A DNA stretch of 64,000 bases from an uncultured Pelagibacteraceae bacterium (GTDB taxonomy: Bacteria > Pseudomonadota > Alphaproteobacteria > Pelagibacterales > Pelagibacteraceae): the NCBI GenBank assembly GCA_902558815.1, contig CACEFF010000001.1, positions 248,001 through 312,000 on the forward strand, given 5' to 3'. Shown here piece by piece: positions 45,462-55,634 of this stretch (positions are counted from its first letter, which is position 1; each line of letters starts with the position of its first letter). Below the pieces are notes generated by a model. That model was not told where the DNA came from. It saw nothing but the letters and a program-made list of their open reading frames with translations, and did not search any database. Position numbers and translations under genes: made by a program.

Positions 45462-45878
45462 ATGACAGATACCATTGAACAAAAATGTTTATTAAAAGGT
45501 GTGAAGCTTACGGATCAAAGAAGACTTATTGCCAAAGTTATGTCTGAAGCATCAGATCATCCTGATGTTGATGAATTATATAAAAGAGTATCAAAGATAG
45601 ATCCAAAAATAAGTATTGCTACAGTTTATAGAACTGTAAAACTTTTTGAAGAGTCCGGTATACTTACAAAACATGAGTTTAAAGGTGGTAAAGCAAGATA
45701 TGAAGAGCTTAACGAAGGTCATCATGATCATTTAATAGATGTTAAATCTGGAGAAATTATTGAATTTGTTGATGAGGAGATTGAGGAACTACAAAAAAAA
45801 GTTGCCGAAAAACATGGTTATACTTTAGTTGATCACAAATTAGAATTATATGGGGTAAAAAAAAACCTCAATAAATGA
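45462..45878 (+). CDS. fur: Fur family metal-dependent regulator (Fur/Mur)
   Basis: A 138-residue Fur-family repressor. The N-terminal winged helix has LTDQRRLIAKVMSEASDHPDVDELYKR and ISIATVYRTVKLFEE as the recognition helix. The dimer/metal domain carries GHHDHLIDVKSGEIIEF. It lacks the CxxC zinc pairs at the C-terminus. In related alphaproteobacteria such proteins often act as manganese-responsive Mur, so Fur versus Mur cannot be decided here. It joins miaB by an ATGA overlap. A second Fur-family gene, irr, lies at 60.8 kb. Confidence 0.93.
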   Translation: MTDTIEQKCLLKGVKLTDQRRLIAKVMSEASDHPDVDELYKRVSKIDPKISIATVYRTVKLFEESGILTKHEFKGGKARYEELNEGHHDHLIDVKSGEIIEFVDEEIEELQKKVAEKHGYTLVDHKLELYGVKKNLNK

Positions 45879-47203
45879 ATCAAAAAATTTTTATTAAAAC
45901 ATTTGGATGTCAAATGAATGAGTATGATTCAAATCGTATTTATGATTCAGTAAAAAAAATTGGATTACATAAAACTGAAAAATATGAAGATGCAAACTAC
46001 TATTTATTGAACACATGTCATATAAGAGATAAAGCAAAAGAAAAAGTTTATCATGAAATAGGTAGAGTTAAAAAAATTTTTAGATTCAAAAAAAAACCAC
46101 TTGTAATAATTGCTGGTTGTGTTGCTCAAGCAGAAAATCAGGAAATGATAAAAAGGGAACCATATATAGATTTAATAATTGGTCCTCAATCTTATCATAA
46201 GATTAATGAGATGATTTTAAGTTATAATGAGAAAGGTAAAAAAATTGAAGAAACAGAGTTTGATGTAGTTTCTAAATTCCAATATTTAAGTCAAATAAAA
46301 AACCACACAGGAAAAGTTTCCTCTTTTTTAACTATTCAGGAAGGTTGTGATAAGTTTTGTCATTTTTGTGTAGTTCCATATACAAGAGGACCTGAATATT
46401 CCAGACCATTCAAGCAAGTTGTAGATGAAGCAAAACATCTTGTTGATAATGGTACAAAAGAAATAATTTTACTTGGTCAAAATGTAAATGCATATGATTC
46501 TGGGGGATATAGATTATCTAATTTGATATTAGAAATTGAAAATTTTCCAGGAATTGAGAGAGTTAGATATACCACATCTCATCCTAAGGATATGACACAA
46601 GATTTAATCGAGGTTTATAAGCATTCCAAAAAATTAATGCCATTGGTTCATTTACCAGTTCAAAGTGGATCAGATAAAATTTTGGATTTAATGAATAGAA
46701 AACATACTATTAAAGAATATTTATCTACATATGACAAATTTAAAAAAATGAACCCAAAAATAGAGTTTTCTAGTGATTTTATCATTGGTTATCCCGGCGA
46801 AGATAAGGAAGACTTTAACAGAACCCTCGATCTTATTAAAAGAGTTAAGTTTATAAATTCTTACTCATATATTTTTAACCCAAGACCCGGAACAGTCGCA
46901 GCTAATTTAAAATTGACTGATAAAAAAATTTCAGCTGAAAGACTGGAACAGATCCAGAGCCAATTATATGATAATCAAGTTAAAATGAATAAATCACTAG
47001 AAAATCAAACTTTAAACGTTTTAGTCGAAAATTTAACTGAAGATAAGCTACAAGTTTTTGGACGATCAGATTATATGACATCAGTTATATTTGATGGAAA
47101 AGAAAGTGATATAGGAAAAATAGTTCCAGTTAAAATAAAAGATACTAATAGAAGTACATTGTTTGGGGAAACTATCAATACATCAAATGAAAAGGTAGCA
47201 TAA
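45875..47203 (+). CDS. miaB: MiaB, tRNA-2-methylthio-N6-dimethylallyladenosine synthase
   Basis: A radical-SAM methylthiotransferase that modifies A37 of tRNA. The 442-residue protein has the N-terminal UPF0004 domain with cysteines in FGCQMNEYDS, LNTCHIRDKA and AGCVAQAE. The radical-SAM motif CDKFCHFCVVPYTRGPE (C-x3-C-x2-C) is near residue 157, and a TRAM domain lies at the end. phoH, ybeY, lnt and metK follow, a common alphaproteobacterial order. Length is normal. Confidence 0.97.
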   Translation: MNQKIFIKTFGCQMNEYDSNRIYDSVKKIGLHKTEKYEDANYYLLNTCHIRDKAKEKVYHEIGRVKKIFRFKKKPLVIIAGCVAQAENQEMIKREPYIDLIIGPQSYHKINEMILSYNEKGKKIEETEFDVVSKFQYLSQIKNHTGKVSSFLTIQEGCDKFCHFCVVPYTRGPEYSRPFKQVVDEAKHLVDNGTKEIILLGQNVNAYDSGGYRLSNLILEIENFPGIERVRYTTSHPKDMTQDLIEVYKHSKKLMPLVHLPVQSGSDKILDLMNRKHTIKEYLSTYDKFKKMNPKIEFSSDFIIGYPGEDKEDFNRTLDLIKRVKFINSYSYIFNPRPGTVAANLKLTDKKISAERLEQIQSQLYDNQVKMNKSLENQTLNVLVENLTEDKLQVFGRSDYMTSVIFDGKESDIGKIVPVKIKDTNRSTLFGETINTSNEKVA

Positions 47204-47206
47204 AAA

Positions 47207-48202
47207 TTGAGTGGTTTAATAAAAAAAAATTTAAATGCATCACTTAAATTTGTTTATTCAGATAATAATTCTCTAAGTGTTATTTTTAATGATAATGATT
47301 TATTAATGGGTGTTGTTGGGGAATTTAATAAAAATTTAAAAGAATTAGAAAAAATCACCAATTCAAATTTATATTCTAGAGGCAACTCAATATTAATCAA
47401 ATCAAGTCCAGAAAATAATGAAATTTTGAAAAATGCTATTCAATTTTTAGCAAATCAATTTATTAATAATGGAAGTATAGAAAATAAAGATATAGTTTCA
47501 TCATTAGATAAATTTATGATTAATGAAAAAGTAAAAAATAACAATGTTACAGATATTATTAAGACCCCAAAAAAATCTATAATACCAAGGTCTGAAAAGC
47601 AAAAAGCTTACGTTAGGGCCTTAAGACAGAGTGATATCATAATATCTGCTGGACCTGCTGGAACAGGTAAAACCTTTTTAGCTGTAGCAGTTGGACTCAC
47701 TATGTTGTTAGAAAAAAAAATTGAAAGAATAATTTTATCAAGACCCGCAGTTGAAGCTGGAGAGAGATTAGGGTTTTTACCAGGAGATATGAAAGAAAAA
47801 GTTGATCCATATTTAAGACCTTTATACGATTCTCTTTATGATCTTTTTGATTTTGTAAAAATCCAGAGAATGATTGAAATTGGTGATATTGAAATTGCAC
47901 CATTAGCTTTTATGAGAGGTAGAACTTTAAAAAATTCTTTTGCTATTTTAGACGAAGCTCAAAATGCAACTGATACACAAATTAAAATGTTTTTAACTCG
48001 TATTGGAGAAAATTCAAAAATTGTAGTTAATGGGGACCCTACACAAATAGATTTACCCAACAAAAGCATGTCTGGCCTAGTTAGGTCAAAAAAACTTTTA
48101 AATCATTTAAATGAAGTAGCAGTTGTCGACTTTGACCATTCAGACGTTGTGAGACATCCTCTTGTATCAAAAATAGTTAAAGCTTACTCTGAAAATGATT
48201 AA
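47207..48202 (+). CDS. phoH: PhoH-like ATPase (YbeZ)
   Basis: A 331-residue P-loop ATPase. The RNA-binding-like N-terminal half (about residues 1-125) precedes the ATPase core with Walker A GPAGTGKTFLAVAVGL near residue 150 and Walker B FAILDEAQNAT near residue 245. It commonly partners with YbeY in rRNA maturation. The start is TTG at 47207, as no ATG lies before the conserved region. It overlaps ybeY by 8 bp. Confidence 0.96.
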   Translation: MSGLIKKNLNASLKFVYSDNNSLSVIFNDNDLLMGVVGEFNKNLKELEKITNSNLYSRGNSILIKSSPENNEILKNAIQFLANQFINNGSIENKDIVSSLDKFMINEKVKNNNVTDIIKTPKKSIIPRSEKQKAYVRALRQSDIIISAGPAGTGKTFLAVAVGLTMLLEKKIERIILSRPAVEAGERLGFLPGDMKEKVDPYLRPLYDSLYDLFDFVKIQRMIEIGDIEIAPLAFMRGRTLKNSFAILDEAQNATDTQIKMFLTRIGENSKIVVNGDPTQIDLPNKSMSGLVRSKKLLNHLNEVAVVDFDHSDVVRHPLVSKIVKAYSEND

Positions 48203-48656
48203 TATTAATGTCTTCTCTAATGAGAAGGCTTGGACCAAAAAAATTAAAAGAAAAAATTTTTTTTTTAATAAAATTTGTAGAGCTTTTCCTAAAAAATATA
48301 AATTTTTGAATAAAAAAGTTAGTCTAACATTGATGCTTTCTAATAGTAAATATATAAAAAGATTGAATAAAGATTTTAGAAATAAAAATAAACCCACTGA
48401 TATACTGTCATTTCCATTTAGTGAAAAATTAAAGATAACGAAAAAAACTTACATTGGTGACATTATAATTAACTATGATTTTATTGATAAACCTAAATTT
48501 CAAAAAATAGAAATATTTAGGGAAAAACTAATTAGAATTTTTATACATGGTTTCCTTCATTTATTAGGATTTAATCATATTAAAGATAAAGATTATAAAA
48601 AAATGTTAAAGGAAGAAAATCGAATTTATCAATCAGTAATTTCAAAATTGAATTAG
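48195..48656 (+). CDS. ybeY: YbeY, endoribonuclease
   Basis: A zinc-dependent single-strand RNase used in 16S rRNA 3' maturation and ribosome quality control. The 153-residue protein has the metal motif HGFLHLLGFNH near residue 116 (H-x3-H-x5-H), the NKDFRNKNKPTDILSFPF segment near 57, and a GDIIINYD strand. It starts inside the phoH end and is followed by lnt. Length is normal. Confidence 0.96.
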   Translation: MININVFSNEKAWTKKIKRKNFFFNKICRAFPKKYKFLNKKVSLTLMLSNSKYIKRLNKDFRNKNKPTDILSFPFSEKLKITKKTYIGDIIINYDFIDKPKFQKIEIFREKLIRIFIHGFLHLLGFNHIKDKDYKKMLKEENRIYQSVISKLN

Positions 48657-48662
48657 ACTAAA

Positions 48663-50207
48663 TTGAATAAGAAATCATATATAGAGTTTATAAATTTAAT
48701 TATTTTAGGAATGTTTACTTCCTTAAGTTTACCTCCTTTTAATTATTGGATTATAAATTTCATCACATTTTCACTATTATTTATATTTTTAATTAAAAAA
48801 TCTAATAATTATAAGAACAAAAAATTCTTCTTTTTTTATGGTTGGTTGTTTGGTTTTGGTTATTTTATTACTAATTTATATTGGATATCAATCTCTTTAA
48901 CTTTTGATCAAAGTTTCAAATTTTTAATTCCCTTAACTATTTTTTTAATACCCGCTTTCTTATCTGTATTTTATGGACTAATTTTCTATATCTTTATAAT
49001 TTTAAAACCAAAAAAAATTTTTACTTCTTTTCTAACTTTCTCCTTAATTTTTGGTATTTTAGAATTTTTAAGGGGTTCAATTTTAACTGGTTTTCCCTGG
49101 AATTTAATTGTTTTTAGTTTTTCAAACCAATTAGAAATCTTAAGTGTACTTTCAATAGTTGGAACTTATGGATTTAATTTATTTTGTATCTCTTTATTCA
49201 CAAGTCCATCTATTTTGATTTTGCAGAATACTAAAAAAAACATATTAATTTTCTCATCTTTTTTGATAATTCTTTTACTTTTTTATGTTCATGGTTCTTT
49301 ATACAAAGAAAAATTTTATACTACCGATAAAAAAAATTATGATTTTAAAATAAGGACAATTGGGTCTAATATTAGTTTAGATAGATTCTATAATGCTATA
49401 AATCCTGCTGATATAATTGAGGAATTAATTGAAATAAGCAATCCTAGTGCAAATGAAAAAGCAATTTTTATTTGGCCTGAGGGAATACTTCCAGGTGTCT
49501 ATCAAGAGGAATTAAAGAAATATGATAAAATATTTAACAAAAGTTTTAATAAACATCATTTATTAATAATCGGAACAAATACTAAGTTAACAAATAATGG
49601 AAATAACGATTATTTTAATTCATTTTCTATTTACAATAACAAATTAGATTTTTTACATTCATACAATAAGATTAAATTAGTTCCTTTTGGTGAATTTCTA
49701 CCATTTGAAAATTTACTAAGGCATGTTGGTTTAAAATCGCTGACTAACAATTATCAATCTTATTCAAGTGGAGATCAAAGAAAAATTATTAACATTAAGA
49801 ATCAAGAATTTTCTTTAAAAATCTTACCTCTCATTTGTTACGAAATAATCTATTCTGGCGAATTATTTAAAAATTCTGATTTTGATTTAATTATTAACAT
49901 TTCTGAGGATGGTTGGTTTGGGCAATCAATTGGTCCTGAACAACATTTTGCACATAGTATATTAAGAGCTATTGAAAGTGGAAAGTACATAGTTCGATCT
50001 TCAAATAACGGGATTGCTGGAATAATAAATCCTTTAGGAATTATTGAAAATAAGGTTAGTTTTGGTAAATCAGGATATGTAGATCTTTCAGAAATTAGAG
50101 AAATACAACCAACAATATTTTCTATATATGGGAATAAAATTTTTGGACTATTAATTTTATTGTATATTTTTTTAATATTTTCATTTAATAAAATTAGAAA
50201 TGAGTAA
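48663..50207 (+). CDS. lnt: Lnt, apolipoprotein N-acyltransferase
   Basis: Lnt adds the third acyl chain to lipoproteins at the inner membrane. The 514-residue protein has about eight membrane segments (TM part about residues 1-210) and a periplasmic nitrilase-like domain. The catalytic residues are the Glu in WPEGILPG near residue 274, the Lys in [14 protein letters not shown] near 338, and the Cys in PLICYEIIY near 395. The start is TTG at 48663. It overlaps metK by 8 bp. Confidence 0.95.
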   Translation: MNKKSYIEFINLIILGMFTSLSLPPFNYWIINFITFSLLFIFLIKKSNNYKNKKFFFFYGWLFGFGYFITNLYWISISLTFDQSFKFLIPLTIFLIPAFLSVFYGLIFYIFIILKPKKIFTSFLTFSLIFGILEFLRGSILTGFPWNLIVFSFSNQLEILSVLSIVGTYGFNLFCISLFTSPSILILQNTKKNILIFSSFLIILLLFYVHGSLYKEKFYTTDKKNYDFKIRTIGSNISLDRFYNAINPADIIEELIEISNPSANEKAIFIWPEGILPGVYQEELKKYDKIFNKSFNKHHLLIIGTNTKLTNNGNNDYFNSFSIYNNKLDFLHSYNKIKLVPFGEFLPFENLLRHVGLKSLTNNYQSYSSGDQRKIINIKNQEFSLKILPLICYEIIYSGELFKNSDFDLIINISEDGWFGQSIGPEQHFAHSILRAIESGKYIVRSSNNGIAGIINPLGIIENKVSFGKSGYVDLSEIREIQPTIFSIYGNKIFGLLILLYIFLIFSFNKIRNE

Positions 50208-51369
50208 TCTAAAAAATTATCTTTTTACTAGCGAGTCAGTTTCTGAGGGCCATCCAGATAAAGTTTCTGACAGAATTTCTGATATGGTTGTTGATAGTTA
50301 TCTCTCAAGAGATCCATTTTCAAGAGTTGCATGTGAAACACTTACAACCACTAATAAAGTGGTGTTAGCTGGTGAAATAAGGGGACCTGAAATTAAAAAA
50401 GATGAGCTGATAGAAAAAGTTCGAAATTGTATTAAAGATATTGGTTATGATCAAGAGGGTTTCACATGGAAAGATGCAACTCAAATAGAAAGTCATTTAC
50501 ACTCTCAATCCTCTGATATTGCAATGGGAGTTGACTCATCAGGAAATAAAGATGAAGGGGCTGGAGATCAAGGCATTATGTTTGGATATGCTTGTAATGA
50601 AACAGATTTATTGATGCCAGCACCTATTCATTACTCACATAAGATTTTAAGATTAATGGCTGAGGATAGAAAGACTGGTAAACTAAAGAGTATTGAGCCA
50701 GATTCAAAAAGTCAGGTTACATTCGAATATGCGGAGGGCAGACCAATAAAAGTTAAATCTGTGGTAATATCATCTCAGCATTCTTCAGATGTAAATCAAG
50801 CTCAAGTTAGAGATTTATTAAGACCTTATATGTTAAAGTCTATTCCAAAAAATTTTCTTGAAGGTTTTAATGAGGAAGAATTTTATGTCAATCCGACAGG
50901 AAATTTTGTCATTGGTGGCCCAGATGGTGACTGTGGATTAACAGGTAGAAAAATTATAGTTGATACATATGGTGGAGCTGCCCCTCATGGCGGAGGTGCT
51001 TTTTCTGGAAAAGATCCAACTAAAGTTGATAGGTCAGCAGCTTATGCAGCAAGATATATAGCAAAAAATATTGTTGCCTCCAAAATAGCTGACAAATGTT
51101 TAATTCAGTTAGCTTATGCAATAGGAGTATCAAAACCATTGTCAATTTATATCGATTTATTTGAAAATGATTTAGATAAAAATAAGTTTGTAGAAGAAAA
51201 AATAAAAGAGAACTTTGACTTAAGCCCTAGAGGGATTAGAGAAATGCTAAAATTAAACAAACCTATTTATGAAAAAACTTCTGCATATGGTCATTTTGGC
51301 AGAACGCCTGAGGACAATGGATCATTTTCATGGGAAAAAACTGATAAAAAAAGTGTTTTTTCTAAATAG
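50200..51369 (+). CDS. metK: MetK, S-adenosylmethionine synthetase
   Basis: MetK makes S-adenosylmethionine from methionine and ATP. The 389-residue protein has the N-terminal [20 protein letters not shown], the [12 protein letters not shown] motif near residue 118, and [27 protein letters not shown] near 262. No SAM riboswitch is present, since its start lies inside lnt. It ends the miaB-phoH-ybeY-lnt run and is followed by a terminator hairpin at 51424. The family length is typical. Confidence 0.98.
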   Translation: MSNLKNYLFTSESVSEGHPDKVSDRISDMVVDSYLSRDPFSRVACETLTTTNKVVLAGEIRGPEIKKDELIEKVRNCIKDIGYDQEGFTWKDATQIESHLHSQSSDIAMGVDSSGNKDEGAGDQGIMFGYACNETDLLMPAPIHYSHKILRLMAEDRKTGKLKSIEPDSKSQVTFEYAEGRPIKVKSVVISSQHSSDVNQAQVRDLLRPYMLKSIPKNFLEGFNEEEFYVNPTGNFVIGGPDGDCGLTGRKIIVDTYGGAAPHGGGAFSGKDPTKVDRSAAYAARYIAKNIVASKIADKCLIQLAYAIGVSKPLSIYIDLFENDLDKNKFVEEKIKENFDLSPRGIREMLKLNKPIYEKTSAYGHFGRTPEDNGSFSWEKTDKKSVFSK

Positions 51370-51423
51370 TTTCTATTGAATTAAAAAAAAACTTTACTAT
51401 ATTTCAAGTACACTGTTGAATTT

Positions 51424-51452
51424 AAAAAATGGGCATAAGCCCATTTTTTTTT
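51424..51452 (+). terminator. Terminator or attenuator hairpin between metK and nusA
   Basis: An 11-bp stem (AAAAAATGGGC at 51424-51434 with GCCCATTTTTT at 51439-51449), an ATAA loop, and a T run to 51452 give a clear Rho-independent terminator. It ends 15 bp before the nusA ATG. If transcription of nusA also begins upstream of it (a possible TTGAAT, 16 nt, TATATT promoter starts near 51376), it would act as an attenuator. Confidence 0.85.
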
Positions 51453-51467
51453 GGATTAAATAAAAAT

Positions 51468-53021
51468 ATGTTGAATAAACGAGCTGATAAACTTGAATTA
51501 TTAAGAATTGCTGAAGCTGTTGCTTTAGAAAAATCAATTGATAAAGAACTCATTATTAATTCAATGGAAACTGGAATTGCCAAGGCTGCAAAGTCAAAAT
51601 TCGGGCAAGATAATGAAATTAAAGTTTTAATTAATAGAGATAATGGAGATATAGAGATTTTTAGGAAGTTAGTAATTGTTGAAAATCCAGAAAATTCAAA
51701 TACTGAAATTAAATTAGAAGATGCCATTAATTTAAATGTAACAAATAAAGATAAATCAATTGGGGATGAAGTTTTACAACCATTACCAGCATTTGATTTT
51801 GGAAGAATTGCTGCTCAGACTGCAAAACAAGTAATAAATTTTAATGTTAGAGAGGCTGAAAGAGAAAGACAATTTAATGATTTTATAGATAAAAAAGACA
51901 CTATTTTAAGTGGTATTGTAAAACGATTAGAATTTGGAAATGTGATTGTAGATTTAGGTAGAACCGAAGCAATAATTCAAAAAAATGAATTAATACCTAG
52001 AGAAAATATAAAAGCTGGTGACAGAATCAAAGCTTATTGCCATGATGTTAGAAGAGAACCTCGAGGCCAACAAATATTTCTTTCTAGAGCTCATCCAAAA
52101 TTTATGGAGAAATTATTTGTTCAAGAAGTTCCAGAAATCTATGATGGATTAATTGAGGTAAAATCATCTTCCAGAGATCCTGGTAGTAGAGCTAAGATTT
52201 GTGTTAAAGCAGTTGATACCTCATTAGATCCAGTGGGAGCTTGTGTAGGAATGAGAGGATCAAGAGTTCAAGCAGTTGTTAATGAGCTTCAAGGTGAAAA
52301 AATCGATATTGTAAACTGGTCTGAAGATCCGGCTATTCTAGTTTCAAATGCCTTATCGCCAGCTGAAGTACAAAGGGTTAATGTTGATTCTGAAAGAAAA
52401 AAATTAGACGTAATTTTATCTGAGGAAAATTTAAGTAAAGCTATTGGTCGAAGAGGACAAAATGTAAGGCTTGCTACAAAGTTGTTAAATTATGAGATTA
52501 ATATAATGACTGATGCAGAGGACTCCGAAAGAAGACAATCAGAATTTAAAGAAAAAACTGAGAACTTTGTTAAAAATTTAGAGCTAGATGAAACTCTAGG
52601 GCAGTTACTTGTTGCTGAAGGTTTTTCTTCAATAGACGATATTAAAGAGAGCACTATTGAAAATTTAATAAAGATAGAAGGTATAGAAGAAGATACTGCA
52701 GCAGCGTTGATTGAAAGAGCTAAGGAATTTCACAAAAAAGATCAAGAGGATATATCTAAAAGAATAAAAGACCTGGGTCTTGAAGACGCATTAATAAATT
52801 TAAAAGGATTAACTCCAGGAATGCTGGTTACCTTAGGAGAAAAAAAAATTTTAAAACTAGAGGAATTTGCAGATTTAGCTTCAGATGAATTAACTGGTGG
52901 TTTTGATATAGTGAAAGGTGAACGAATTAAAATTCAAGGTTATTTAGAGGATTTTGCGCTCTCTAAAGAAGAAGCTGATAATTTAATTATGTCAGCAAGA
53001 AATATTATTTATAAAGATTGA
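51468..53021 (+). CDS. nusA: NusA, transcription elongation/antitermination factor
   Basis: NusA binds RNA polymerase and RNA and affects pausing, termination and antitermination. From the ATG at 51468 the protein has 517 residues: N-terminal polymerase-binding domain (LELLRIAEAVALEKSIDKE), S1 domain (about 130-200), and tandem KH domains with GACVGMRGSRVQAVVNELQGEKIDIV and KAIGRRGQNVRLATKLL. C-terminal acidic repeats follow with LLVAEGFSSIDDI. A longer reading from 51429 runs through the terminator stem and is not chosen. rimP, normally just upstream, and ylxR, just downstream, are both absent. Confidence 0.97.
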   Translation: MLNKRADKLELLRIAEAVALEKSIDKELIINSMETGIAKAAKSKFGQDNEIKVLINRDNGDIEIFRKLVIVENPENSNTEIKLEDAINLNVTNKDKSIGDEVLQPLPAFDFGRIAAQTAKQVINFNVREAERERQFNDFIDKKDTILSGIVKRLEFGNVIVDLGRTEAIIQKNELIPRENIKAGDRIKAYCHDVRREPRGQQIFLSRAHPKFMEKLFVQEVPEIYDGLIEVKSSSRDPGSRAKICVKAVDTSLDPVGACVGMRGSRVQAVVNELQGEKIDIVNWSEDPAILVSNALSPAEVQRVNVDSERKKLDVILSEENLSKAIGRRGQNVRLATKLLNYEINIMTDAEDSERRQSEFKEKTENFVKNLELDETLGQLLVAEGFSSIDDIKESTIENLIKIEGIEEDTAAALIERAKEFHKKDQEDISKRIKDLGLEDALINLKGLTPGMLVTLGEKKILKLEEFADLASDELTGGFDIVKGERIKIQGYLEDFALSKEEADNLIMSARNIIYKD

Positions 53022-53031
53022 GAGATGAGCT

Positions 53032-55254
53032 ATGGAAAAAAAAAAAACAAAATTAACAATTTCTGGCATAGCCAAAAAATCGATCAAAAATATTGAGATT
53101 GCAAAAACTCAGGGTAAAAATTCTGTAGTAATTGAAAAAAAATCAGGTAAGTTTTCAAGTAAAAGTGGATCGTTTAAATCTAGTGAAGGTAAATTTCAAA
53201 TTTCACAGAATTTCAAAAAAAATACACTTATAAAACCCAAGCTTTCATCAAAAACCCCTTATGTAACCAACGATTTTGAAAGAAGAAAACTAGCAGAACA
53301 AAGGGCCACGAAAAGACTTAAAGGAGAGAATGAAGCAAAGGATAAAAAAAATTTAAAGTCAGGTGTAAAAAAAAGAGAATTAAAATTAACTGTTTCAAGA
53401 GCTTTGAGTGATCAAATTGAAGCAAGAGAAAGAAGCTTAGCATCAGTAAGGAGAGCTAGACAAAAAGAACAAAAAAATTCTTTGAAGGAAGAAAATATTG
53501 AAAATTTAAAACCAATTAAAAGAGATATAAAAATTCCTGAGGCTATAACAGTAAGAGAGCTTGCTAATTTAATGGCCGAACAATCTAGCAATGTTATTAA
53601 ATATCTATTTGGTATGGGAGTAACTGTAACAATTAATCAATCATTAGCAGCTGATACAGCTGAATTTTTAGTAAAAGAATTTGGTCATAATCCAATAAGA
53701 GAAGAGAAAGTTGAGGAAATTATTCAAAAAATAAAAGCATCTAGAACTGAAAATTTAAAAAACAGACCACCTATTGTAACTGTAATGGGACATGTTGATC
53801 ATGGAAAAACATCAGTTCTTGATGTATTAAGAAGTGCTAATGTAGTTTCAGGTGAATTTGGTGGAATTACGCAACATGTTGGAGCTTATCAAATTGAAAG
53901 CCAATCTAATAAGTTAACTTTTATTGATACCCCAGGTCATGCTGCCTTTACTGAGATGAGAGCTAGAGGTTCAAAGCTAACGGATGTTGTGGTTTTAGTA
54001 GTAGCTGCTGATGATGGTGTTAAACCTCAAACTGTTGAATCAATTAAACATGCTAAAGCAGCTAACGTTCCAATAGTAGTTGCTATCAACAAATGTGATT
54101 TACCAGAGGCTGATCCACAAAAAATAAAAAATCAATTATTAGAACACGAATTGATAGCTGAAGATTTATCTGGTGATACTTTAATGGTCGAAATATCAAC
54201 TAAGACAAAAAAGAATTTAGATAAGTTAGTAGAGTCTATAATTCTTCAGGCTGAAATTTTAGATCTTAAGACAGATTTTGAGTCTAAGGCCACAGGAATT
54301 GTCTTAGAATCAAAAATTGATATTGGTAGAGGACCAGTAGCTAACGTAATTGTAACTACTGGAACTCTTAAAAAAGGTGATTTTTTTGTTAGTGGATTAA
54401 GATGGGGCAAAGTAAGAGCACTTATTAATGATAAAGGTGAGAGCGTCAGTGAGGCACTTCCTTCAACACCTGTAGAAATTTTAGGAATTAATGGAGCAGC
54501 AAAAGCAGGTGATGATTTTATTGTTCTTGATAATGAAAAAGAGGCTAAAACTTTAAGCGAAAGTAGAGCTCAAGAAAGCAAAGACACAAAAAATCCCTTA
54601 TCTTTTGCAACTCAAGAATCTGCTTTTTCAGACAAATCTTCTGAAGAACTCAATTTAATAATTAAATCAGATGTTCATGGATCTTCTGAAGCAATTAAGA
54701 ATGCCATTAATCAAATTAAACATGATGAAGTCAAACCAAAGATAATTTTGGCAGATATAGGAATGGTAACTGAGACAGATGTAAATTTAGCAAAAGCATC
54801 AGATGCTGTTCTAATTGCATTCAATGTTAAACCAAGCAAAGAGGCAAAGAAATTAGCAGAAAATGAAAAAATTAAAATTTCGTCTTATAATATTATATAT
54901 GAGGTGCTTGATTATATAAAAAAAAGAATGTCAGGACTCTTGACCCCTGATATCAAAGAGTCAGTTGTAGGTTCAGCACAAATTTTAGAAATATTTAAAG
55001 TCTCAGGAGCTGGAAAAGTTGCGGGTTCAAAGATAATAGACGGAGAAATTACCAGTACTTCAGAGGTTAGAATAATCAGAGATGGAGCAATTATTCATAC
55101 TGGTAAAATTGAAACTCTATTCAGAGAAAAAAATCAAGTAAAACAGGTCAGTAGTGGCCAAGAGTGTGGAATAACAGTCAAAGATTATATGGATTTTCAA
55201 AAAAATGACACAATAGAGGCTTTTAGTGTTACATCTACAGAAAGATCAATCTAA
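53032..55254 (+). CDS. infB: InfB, translation initiation factor IF-2
   Basis: IF-2 brings initiator tRNA to the ribosome. The 740-residue protein has a lysine-rich N-terminal domain with an IF2_N segment (ITVRELANLMAEQSSNVIKYLF near residue 180). The G domain contains GHVDHGKTSVLD near 252, the DTPGHAAFTEMRARG switch and NKCDLPEADP, and the C-terminal domains end in ECGITVKDYMDFQKND. A run of 12 A residues (53036-53047) directly follows the start, encoding MEKKKTK. It is coupled to rbfA by TAATG. Confidence 0.98.
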   Translation: MEKKKTKLTISGIAKKSIKNIEIAKTQGKNSVVIEKKSGKFSSKSGSFKSSEGKFQISQNFKKNTLIKPKLSSKTPYVTNDFERRKLAEQRATKRLKGENEAKDKKNLKSGVKKRELKLTVSRALSDQIEARERSLASVRRARQKEQKNSLKEENIENLKPIKRDIKIPEAITVRELANLMAEQSSNVIKYLFGMGVTVTINQSLAADTAEFLVKEFGHNPIREEKVEEIIQKIKASRTENLKNRPPIVTVMGHVDHGKTSVLDVLRSANVVSGEFGGITQHVGAYQIESQSNKLTFIDTPGHAAFTEMRARGSKLTDVVVLVVAADDGVKPQTVESIKHAKAANVPIVVAINKCDLPEADPQKIKNQLLEHELIAEDLSGDTLMVEISTKTKKNLDKLVESIILQAEILDLKTDFESKATGIVLESKIDIGRGPVANVIVTTGTLKKGDFFVSGLRWGKVRALINDKGESVSEALPSTPVEILGINGAAKAGDDFIVLDNEKEAKTLSESRAQESKDTKNPLSFATQESAFSDKSSEELNLIIKSDVHGSSEAIKNAINQIKHDEVKPKIILADIGMVTETDVNLAKASDAVLIAFNVKPSKEAKKLAENEKIKISSYNIIYEVLDYIKKRMSGLLTPDIKESVVGSAQILEIFKVSGAGKVAGSKIIDGEITSTSEVRIIRDGAIIHTGKIETLFREKNQVKQVSSGQECGITVKDYMDFQKNDTIEAFSVTSTERSI

Positions 55255-55622
55255 TGGCAGATAGAATAGGAAAACCGATAACACAAAGACAGCTTAGAGT
55301 TGGGGAGATGATTAAACAGTCTTTAAGCATGATTTTTATAAGAAATGAAGCTAAGGTCCCAAATTTAGAAACTAATACTATAACAGTTACCGAGGTAAGA
55401 ATGAGTCAAGATTTGAAAATTGCTAAAGCATATGTCCTTCCACTTGGAGGAAAAGATGCAGAAGAAACAATTGATGTTTTGAAAGAGTACTCATTTTTAA
55501 TTAGAAAAATTTTATCCCAGAAAGTAGCTATGAAATTTTTACCAAAAATACTTTTTAGAAAAGATGAGTCTTTTGAGTATGCGGAAAAAATAGAAAACTT
55601 AATTAAACAAACTAATAAATAG
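55254..55622 (+). CDS. rbfA: RbfA, ribosome-binding factor A
   Basis: RbfA aids 16S rRNA processing of the small subunit, especially in the cold. The 122-residue protein shows QRQLRVGEMIKQSLSMIF near the start, TITVTEVRMSQDLKIAKAYVLPLG and LSQKVAMKFLPKILFRKDESFEYAEKIENLI, the normal KH-like fold. The usual truB gene between rbfA and rpsO is missing; rpsO follows after only 12 bp. Confidence 0.96.
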   Translation: MADRIGKPITQRQLRVGEMIKQSLSMIFIRNEAKVPNLETNTITVTEVRMSQDLKIAKAYVLPLGGKDAEETIDVLKEYSFLIRKILSQKVAMKFLPKILFRKDESFEYAEKIENLIKQTNK

Positions 55623-55634
55623 GAAAAATAAGAA

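Noticed and set aside
50200-50230. SAM riboswitch or similar control element before metK
   Set aside because: The metK start lies inside the end of lnt, with no leader and no recognisable riboswitch core.
51429-51467. Longer nusA reading beginning MGISPFFFG
   Set aside because: These codons are the terminator hairpin and T run; homologous NusA proteins begin at the next ATG (51468).
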